Assembly: GCA_050014815.1 (NCBI GenBank)
Contig: JBEKCP010000168.1
Coordinates: 1 to 9,864, forward strand
Source: JBEKCP01 sp050014815
GTDB lineage: Bacteria; Planctomycetota; Planctomycetia; Pirellulales; Thermoguttaceae
DNA length: 9,864 nt
Reading direction: 5' to 3'
How positions within the stretch are numbered: position 1 is the stretch's first letter; each line of letters starts with the position of its first letter. The notes beneath the pieces are model-generated. The model made no database searches. It saw only the letters and a list, made by a program, of their open reading frames with translations, and had not been told where the DNA came from. This document shows, piece after piece, positions 5,747 through 9,864 of this stretch. The position numbers and the translations under genes are program-made.

Positions 5747-5966
5747 GGATCGGGCGCGGCCTCCGTCTTCCGTCGCGACCAGCCTTCCAGGCGGCCGGCG
5801 GCTTGGGTTTCTTCGCGAACGCTGACGGAACGTAGGTGCCCATGCGGTCCTCCCTCCCACCAGCCTACCACCGTCCGGGAGCGGCGTGCAATCCCCCGGA
5901 TTTCTGACAATTTGCGCCGACACAATCACGCCCGCGGCGATTTCGCGCAGGGCGACGGGGGAGGGC
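5747..5966. other. Intergenic stretch between the broken TA pair and hicA
   Basis: No convincing gene is seen. On the minus strand a frame starts at 5843 behind a very good GGGAGG ribosome binding site. Its first residues (MGTYVPSAFAKKPKPPAAW) look protein-like, but it then becomes Arg/Pro-rich and runs antisense through the toxin remnant to 5610. It could be a small gene, or a gene start cut off by rearrangement. It is not called as a gene. Confidence 0.35.
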
Positions 5967-5994
5967 TTGACCTCCGTATAGCAAGGGGTATACT
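5967..5994 (+). promoter_or_regulatory. Promoter and probable operator of hicAB
   Basis: TTGACC (5967-5972), a 16-nt spacer and TATACT (5989-5994) form a strong sigma70-type promoter. An inverted repeat GTATA-N8-TATAC (5976-5980 and 5989-5993) overlaps the spacer and the -10 box, where a bound HicB repressor would block RNA polymerase. The -10 box directly abuts the first ATG of hicA. Confidence 0.6.
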
Positions 5995-6192
5995 ATGATG
6001 ATGCCGAGCGAAAAGCGGTTTGCAGAGGTCAACAGGATGCTGGAGCAGGCGGGCTACCGGCTGGTCCGTATCCGCGGATCGCACCACTATTTTGCGAAAG
6101 CGGGCGAACTACCGCTGTCCATCCCGGTGCATCAAGGCAAGGTGAAATCCTACTATGTCCGTCAAGTCGAAAACATCTGCAAGGGCGATTGA
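5995..6192 (+). CDS. hicA: HicA-family toxin (mRNA interferase)
   Basis: A 65-residue protein, the normal size for HicA, a double-stranded-RNA-binding-fold ribonuclease that cuts mRNA and is held inactive by HicB. The features expected of the family are present: AEVNRMLEQAGYRLVRIRGSHHYF (10-33), with the catalytic histidine of the GSHH motif at His30, and LSIPVHQGKV (41-50) of the second strand. Three ATG codons in a row (5995, 5998, 6001) allow different starts. The first is given because AAGGGG lies about 6 nt upstream, but the -10 box ends at 5994, so a transcript from that promoter would begin near 6001 and be leaderless, starting at the third ATG (63 residues). It overlaps hicB by 38 nt. 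It appears intact. Confidence 0.88.
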   Translation: MMMPSEKRFAEVNRMLEQAGYRLVRIRGSHHYFAKAGELPLSIPVHQGKVKSYYVRQVENICKGD

Positions 6193-6559
6193 TCGACCGT
6201 TCCCCCCGGCCGTACTCAGGGAAGCGAAGAAGATCGCCGGCCGGTACCAGGTCATCTTGAGCTGCGAGGAGGGACACTGGTACGGGCGGGGCCTGGAACT
6301 GCCCAATGTCTTTGGCGACGGCAAGACGGTCGCCCAGTGCATGCAGAATACGCGCGAGGCTTTGTGCGGCGCCGCGGCCTACATGTTGGAGCAGGGCCAG
6401 AAGCCGCCGGCCCCGGCGCGGGAGGGTACGCGGACCCAACAGGTCAACGTGCGGCTGAGCAGCGTGGAGAAAGCCGTGCTCGAAAGCGCGGCGAAGGGCA
6501 AGGGTTTTCAAGGGCTTTCCGACTTCATTCGCACAGCCGCGCTCGAGTCGGCAAGGTAG
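6155..6559 (+). CDS. hicB: HicB-family antitoxin with C-terminal ribbon-helix-helix-like domain
   Basis: A 134-residue protein that neutralises HicA and normally represses the operon. The partially degraded RNase H-like HicB fold is seen at about residues 29-82: RYQVILSCEEGHWYGRGLEL, then PNVFGDGKTVAQCMQNTREAL. It is followed by a Pro/Ala linker (83-91). The C-terminal part, QQVNVRLSSVEKAVLESAAK then GKGFQGLSDFIRTAAL (95-130), looks like a ribbon-helix-helix DNA-binding domain of the DUF1778/Arc type. The start at 6155 lies inside hicA in another frame, giving a 38-nt overlap that suggests translational coupling. Gene order is toxin first, as is usual for hicAB. The inverted repeat in the hicA promoter is the likely operator. 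Confidence 0.88.
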   Translation: MSVKSKTSARAIDRPFPPAVLREAKKIAGRYQVILSCEEGHWYGRGLELPNVFGDGKTVAQCMQNTREALCGAAAYMLEQGQKPPAPAREGTRTQQVNVRLSSVEKAVLESAAKGKGFQGLSDFIRTAALESAR

Positions 6560-6646
6560 ATGATCGAACGGCCGGCGCTACTTTCGCCGCTTCCCCAGTT
6601 GAACGCCCAAGCAAAGCAAGACGGGTCGACGGGCGCCGCGCGAGAC

Positions 6647-6682
6647 CATGCTTCGCATGACGCCCGGGCGGCGAGCCCCGCC
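6647..6682. terminator. Hairpins between convergent hicB and glnD, weak terminator candidates
   Basis: Two stems lie in the 152-bp convergent spacer: CATGC-TTC-GCATG (6647-6659) and GGCGG-CGAGCC-CCGCC (6667-6682). Neither is followed by a T-run on either strand. The rest of the spacer shows nothing recognisable. Confidence 0.3.
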
Positions 6683-6711
6683 GGAAACTGCCCAACGGCT
6701 TTACTTGCAGC

Positions 6712-9363
6712 CTACCCTTCCGGCTCCAGCGTCTCGATGACCTCCAGCAGGCGGCGACGGACGGCCTCCAGCCGGGCCTGGTCCTGGACCTTGCGGTGCT
6801 CCTGATCGGTCACGTAGAAGACGTCGACGACCTGGTCCAGGTATGTGCCGATCTTCGCCCGCGACACGGAGAGCCCCTCTTCGAACAGCGTCCGCGCGAT
6901 CGTGTACAGGAGGCCGGTGCGGTCCGTCGCGAAGACGTCGATGATCGTATAGCGGTCCGAGGTGCTGTTGTCCGTGTTGACGTTGGTCTGCGGCCGGGGG
7001 GCGACGACCATCCGCCGGCCGCCGGTGAGCCATGTGCGGCGGAACACGGGGGGGCCCGAGGCCGGCTCCCGGAGCGACCGCTCCAGCGCACCGTTGATCG
7101 CCGTAAGCCGCTCTTGCGACGGCTCGCCTGCAAAATCCGGATCGTGGACCCAGAACCGGTCCAGGACCAGCCCGTCGGCCAGGGTATGGATCTGGGCCGA
7201 GCGGATCTCCAGGCCGTGGCTGGAGAGCGCGCCGGTGAGCCGGTGGAATATGCCCGGGGCAACCTCCTCCGACGTGCCGACGGTGAATTGGACCGAGGCG
7301 GTCTCGGGCAGGTACTGGGCCCGCGCGGTGACGCCGCCGGGCGGCAGGGCGTGGAGCAGGCCCAGATCGGCGGCCACCTGAGGGGGCGGCGTAGCGCTCA
7401 AGTAGCCGGCGGGCAAGGCGTCCAGGTGCCGCGCGAACCAGGGGTCTTCGGCCAGCGGCCCCAGTACCGCCCGGATCTGCGCCCGCCGCTGGCCGAACAG
7501 GAAATCCACGGTGGTCGCCGGGCTGTCGCCGGCCAACTGCTGCATGGTGCGGTGGTACAGGTCCGTAATGACCTCGCTCTTCCAGCCGTCCCACACGTCG
7601 GGCCCAACCGCCCCAAGGTCGGCGGCCGTCAGGACGTAGAGCATCTGCAGGAGTTCGGGCGAGCCGACTTGCACGGCGAAGCGGACGACCAGCTCCTCGT
7701 CGCTCGTATCGCGGCGGAACGCCAAATGGTTCATCCGCAGGTGTTTGTGGACGAGGAACGTGAGTGCGTCGATCTCCTGGGCCGGAAGTCCCAGCCTTTG
7801 GCCGGTCTCCTGCGCGATCGTCCGCCCGATCTCGCGGTGGTCTTCCAGGAAGCCCTTGCCCAGGTCGTGCAACAGCAGGGCCAGGTGCAGCACGTGCTTG
7901 TCGGCGATGCCGCGGTAGACGCGTCCCACCGGGCCGGGATCGCCGGCCAGCCGCTCGGCGAACTCCACCGCGCGGATGCAATGCTCGTCGACCGTGTACT
8001 TGTGGTACTGGTTGAACTGGAGCAGGCCGCGGGCGCGGGCGAAATCGGGGATGAGCCGCTCGAGGATGCCGACCTCGTGCAGGTCGCGGAGGAAGGCGGC
8101 GATCCGGCCCGGATGGCTCAAGAGCGACAAGAAATGGCCGGAGGCTTCCGGGGTCGGCTCGGGGGACCCGGAGGGCGCCCCCCCGGCGGGCAAGCCGGCC
8201 GCCTCGTGCCGGATCGTCTGCCAGGTGCTTGGCGCGATCGGCACGTCGTGGAGGTTGGCCAGGTCCACGACGCGGAGGATGCCCGCCAGGCTGCCGCGGA
8301 GCCGCGAGAGCCCGCGCCGCGTGGCGGTCAGGCCGACCGGGCCGACGCGGAGATCGTCCTCGACGCGATGGCCGAGGAGGACCGTCGCCAACTTGCCCCA
8401 TCGCTCGTGGGAGGCGGCCCGGACGACGAACTGCGCGACGACGTGGCTGGCCTGGTTGGTGTGACGGAAGTAGTCCTGCATGAAGCGTTCGACGGGCAGG
8501 ACTCCCGCGCCGGGCTGGTAGCCGCGCAACTCGGCCAGGCGGAGCTGCTCGGAGCGGTTCAGCACGTCGTTGGCCTGTCCGGCGTGGAAGTGCAGGTCGT
8601 TGCGGAGCCGTAGCAGAAACTCGTAGGCATCGTCGAGGACGTTGAGGTCCTTGCGCACCAGCAGGCCCCGTTGGGCCAGTTGCCGCGGCTCGCGAAGGCC
8701 GTAACGCACCAGGCCGATCCAGCGGAGCAGTTGCAGGTCGCGGAGCGTGCCGGGCGACCGCTTGATGTTCGGCTCCAGGAGGAAGACGGTCTCGCCGTAG
8801 CGGACGCCCTCCTCGTTGCGAGACGCCCGGATCGCCCGCATCAGCCTCCCGGCGCCCCAGCGGAGCCGCTGCTGGAAGCGGTGCATGAAGTTCTCGAAGA
8901 GCGTGGAGCTGCCTGAGAGCAAGCGGGAGTCGGCCAGGGAGGAGCAGATCATCGGGTCGCGGCTGCCGAGGCGGCAGGCCTCGCCCGGGGTGCGGACGCT
9001 GTGCCCAAGGACGAGGCCGACGTCGAACACGTTGCGCAGGAGCCGCTCGGCCAGCGGCGCGACCCGCGCTTGCAGGCCGGGCCGGCAGAGGATCATCAGG
9101 TCGACGTCGCTGGCGGGGGCGACGTCCCGCCGCCCGTAGCCGCCGTGGGCCACCAGCGCGATCTGGGAGAGGAGCCCGTGCGGTCCGCCCTCGCCCAGTT
9201 CCGCCAGCGCCGCTTCGACCAGGTCGATGATCACCGCGTCGCGGAGATTGCTCATCAAGGCGCAGATTTCGACCCCCGAGCCGCCGGCGTGGTGCCGCGC
9301 CTTTAAGTCCTCGTAGCCTTTGGCCAGCCTGGCCTTGGCGGCCAGCACGTTGGAGCGGATCAT
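6712..9363 (-). CDS. glnD: PII uridylyltransferase / uridylyl-removing enzyme GlnD
   Basis: An 883-residue protein, full length for GlnD, the cytoplasmic bifunctional sensor of glutamine that attaches UMP to PII when nitrogen is short and removes it when glutamine is high. Domains in order: nucleotidyltransferase (motif GGYGRRD 74-80 and SDVDLM 85-90, with the two metal-binding Asp residues), a helical GlnD-specific linker, an HD phosphohydrolase domain (YTVDEHCIRAVEFAE around 456-470; His499-Asp500 in LLLHDLGKG), and two ACT domains (about 690-745 and 804-860, the latter starting YTIIDVFATDRTGLLYTIAR). Both catalytic motifs are intact. A Gly/Pro/Ala-rich stretch at about residues 389-409 (LPAGGAPSGSPEPTPEASG) precedes the HD domain and is unusual. 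The start lies 10 nt after the glnB stop; the weak ribosome site suggests coupling to glnB. Confidence 0.95.
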   Translation of the reverse strand: MIRSNVLAAKARLAKGYEDLKARHHAGGSGVEICALMSNLRDAVIIDLVEAALAELGEGGPHGLLSQIALVAHGGYGRRDVAPASDVDLMILCRPGLQARVAPLAERLLRNVFDVGLVLGHSVRTPGEACRLGSRDPMICSSLADSRLLSGSSTLFENFMHRFQQRLRWGAGRLMRAIRASRNEEGVRYGETVFLLEPNIKRSPGTLRDLQLLRWIGLVRYGLREPRQLAQRGLLVRKDLNVLDDAYEFLLRLRNDLHFHAGQANDVLNRSEQLRLAELRGYQPGAGVLPVERFMQDYFRHTNQASHVVAQFVVRAASHERWGKLATVLLGHRVEDDLRVGPVGLTATRRGLSRLRGSLAGILRVVDLANLHDVPIAPSTWQTIRHEAAGLPAGGAPSGSPEPTPEASGHFLSLLSHPGRIAAFLRDLHEVGILERLIPDFARARGLLQFNQYHKYTVDEHCIRAVEFAERLAGDPGPVGRVYRGIADKHVLHLALLLHDLGKGFLEDHREIGRTIAQETGQRLGLPAQEIDALTFLVHKHLRMNHLAFRRDTSDEELVVRFAVQVGSPELLQMLYVLTAADLGAVGPDVWDGWKSEVITDLYHRTMQQLAGDSPATTVDFLFGQRRAQIRAVLGPLAEDPWFARHLDALPAGYLSATPPPQVAADLGLLHALPPGGVTARAQYLPETASVQFTVGTSEEVAPGIFHRLTGALSSHGLEIRSAQIHTLADGLVLDRFWVHDPDFAGEPSQERLTAINGALERSLREPASGPPVFRRTWLTGGRRMVVAPRPQTNVNTDNSTSDRYTIIDVFATDRTGLLYTIARTLFEEGLSVSRAKIGTYLDQVVDVFYVTDQEHRKVQDQARLEAVRRRLLEVIETLEPEG

Positions 9364-9373
9364 CGCTGCGTGC

Positions 9374-9712
9374 TCAGATGGCGCCTTCGCCCGACTCGCC
9401 GGTGCGGATCCGTATGACGTTGGCGAGGTCGGAGACGAACATCTTCCCGTCGCCGACCTGGCCGGTCTGGGCCGCCCGCGCGATCGTGTCCAGCACGGTC
9501 TGGAGCTTGGCGTCGGACACGACGACTTCGACCTTGATCTTCGGGACGAAATCGACTTCGTACTCCGTGCCGCGGTACATCTCGGTGTGGCCCTTCTGCC
9601 GGCCGAAACCGCGGACCTCCGTAATCGTCATGCCCACGATGCCGCGCTCGGTCAGCGCCTGCTTGACGTCGTCGAGCTTGAAGTGCCGAATGATCGCTTC
9701 CACCTTCTTCAT
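9374..9712 (-). CDS. glnB: Nitrogen regulatory protein PII
   Basis: A 112-residue protein with the classical PII length and layout; it works as a trimer that binds ATP/ADP and 2-oxoglutarate and controls nitrogen assimilation enzymes and transporters. The N-terminal strand MKKVEAIIRHFKLDDVK, the T-loop (about 37-55, GRQKGHTEMYRGTEYEVDF) with the uridylylation site Tyr51, and the C-terminal GKMFVSDLANVIRIRTGE signature (about 89-106) are all present. AAGGAG lies 7 nt before the ATG at 9712. glnD follows after 10 nt, and Tyr51 matches the need for a GlnD substrate, so the two genes form one functional unit. A typical ammonium transporter or glutamine synthetase gene is not in view. No clear promoter, including a sigma54 site, was found in the 80 nt upstream. 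GlnB and GlnK cannot be told apart by sequence alone. Confidence 0.95.
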   Translation of the reverse strand: MKKVEAIIRHFKLDDVKQALTERGIVGMTITEVRGFGRQKGHTEMYRGTEYEVDFVPKIKVEVVVSDAKLQTVLDTIARAAQTGQVGDGKMFVSDLANVIRIRTGESGEGAI

Positions 9713-9793
9713 CAGGAGGCTCCTTGATGGTACGTGCCGCTGGCAGGGAGACGCTAGTGTTCTGGCGCGACAAAACCGTCGGGTTGAGCACGT

Positions 9794-9864
9794 TTAGCGG
9801 GCGGGCTTGCCCGCCGAGCGAATCGTGGGCCAACCGGTACTCGGCGGGCAAGCCCGCCCGCTAA
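9794..9864. repeat. Perfect 25-bp inverted repeat of two REP-like hairpins upstream of glnB
   Basis: The arms 9794-9818 and 9840-9864 are exact reverse complements, separated by 21 nt. Each arm contains its own palindrome GGCGGGC-TT-GCCCGCC (or its complement). This is a BIME-like pair of REP units, different in sequence from those at 1162-2194. The right arm ends exactly at the window edge, so the repeat may extend further. Confidence 0.9.

Noticed and set aside
6796..8613. Long plus-strand frame opposite glnD, and a 566-residue frame at 6701-8401 on the minus strand
   Set aside because: Both are shadows of glnD, whose domains and catalytic motifs are unambiguous.
9713..9793. Sigma54 promoter for glnB
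   Set aside because: No GG-N10-GC pair with the usual flanks could be recognised on the minus strand.

Overview
The window is GC-rich and gene-dense and looks chromosomal. It most resembles a planctomycete or a related environmental bacterium. The reasons are a large secreted GH106-type glycosidase, a small secreted Cys/His protein beside an exported protein with a low-complexity N-terminus, and REP-like hairpins tied to an IS200-like transposase. The lineage is an inference from gene style; no rRNA or other marker is present.

Left part (1-1050, minus strand): an exported protein that runs off the left edge lies downstream of a small DUF2946-like secreted Cys/His protein. A TATAAT box lies upstream of the small gene. 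The pair may form an operon, possibly concerned with metals at the envelope.

Repeat region (1051-2240): an intact IS200-like Y1 transposase (tnpA) lies between two copies of a complex non-coding module. Each module holds two REP-like units in opposite orientation that bracket a tandem array of a 21-bp unit, with 4 copies in the left module and 7 in the right. The left copy still carries the first 16 codons of a second, truncated tnpA. This is the most unusual structure in the window.

Centre (2241-5192, minus): one long secreted glycoside hydrolase of the GH106 (alpha-L-rhamnosidase) type. It carries an AT-rich 33-nt in-frame insertion near its C-terminal end. The right repeat module begins directly after its stop codon.

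Toxin-antitoxin stretch (5193-6559, plus): an apparently intact small antitoxin (Unstab_antitox/TIGR02574 type) is followed by the wreck of its ParE/RelE toxin, reduced to a start and a C-terminal tail. An intact hicA-hicB pair follows, whose promoter overlaps an inverted repeat and sits almost on the hicA start codon.

Right part (6712-9712, minus): glnB (PII, with Tyr51) and glnD (uridylyltransferase/uridylyl-removing enzyme) are 10 nt apart, transcribed glnB first, and form the nitrogen-sensing pair. A perfect 25-bp inverted repeat made of REP-like hairpins fills the space upstream and reaches the end of the window.
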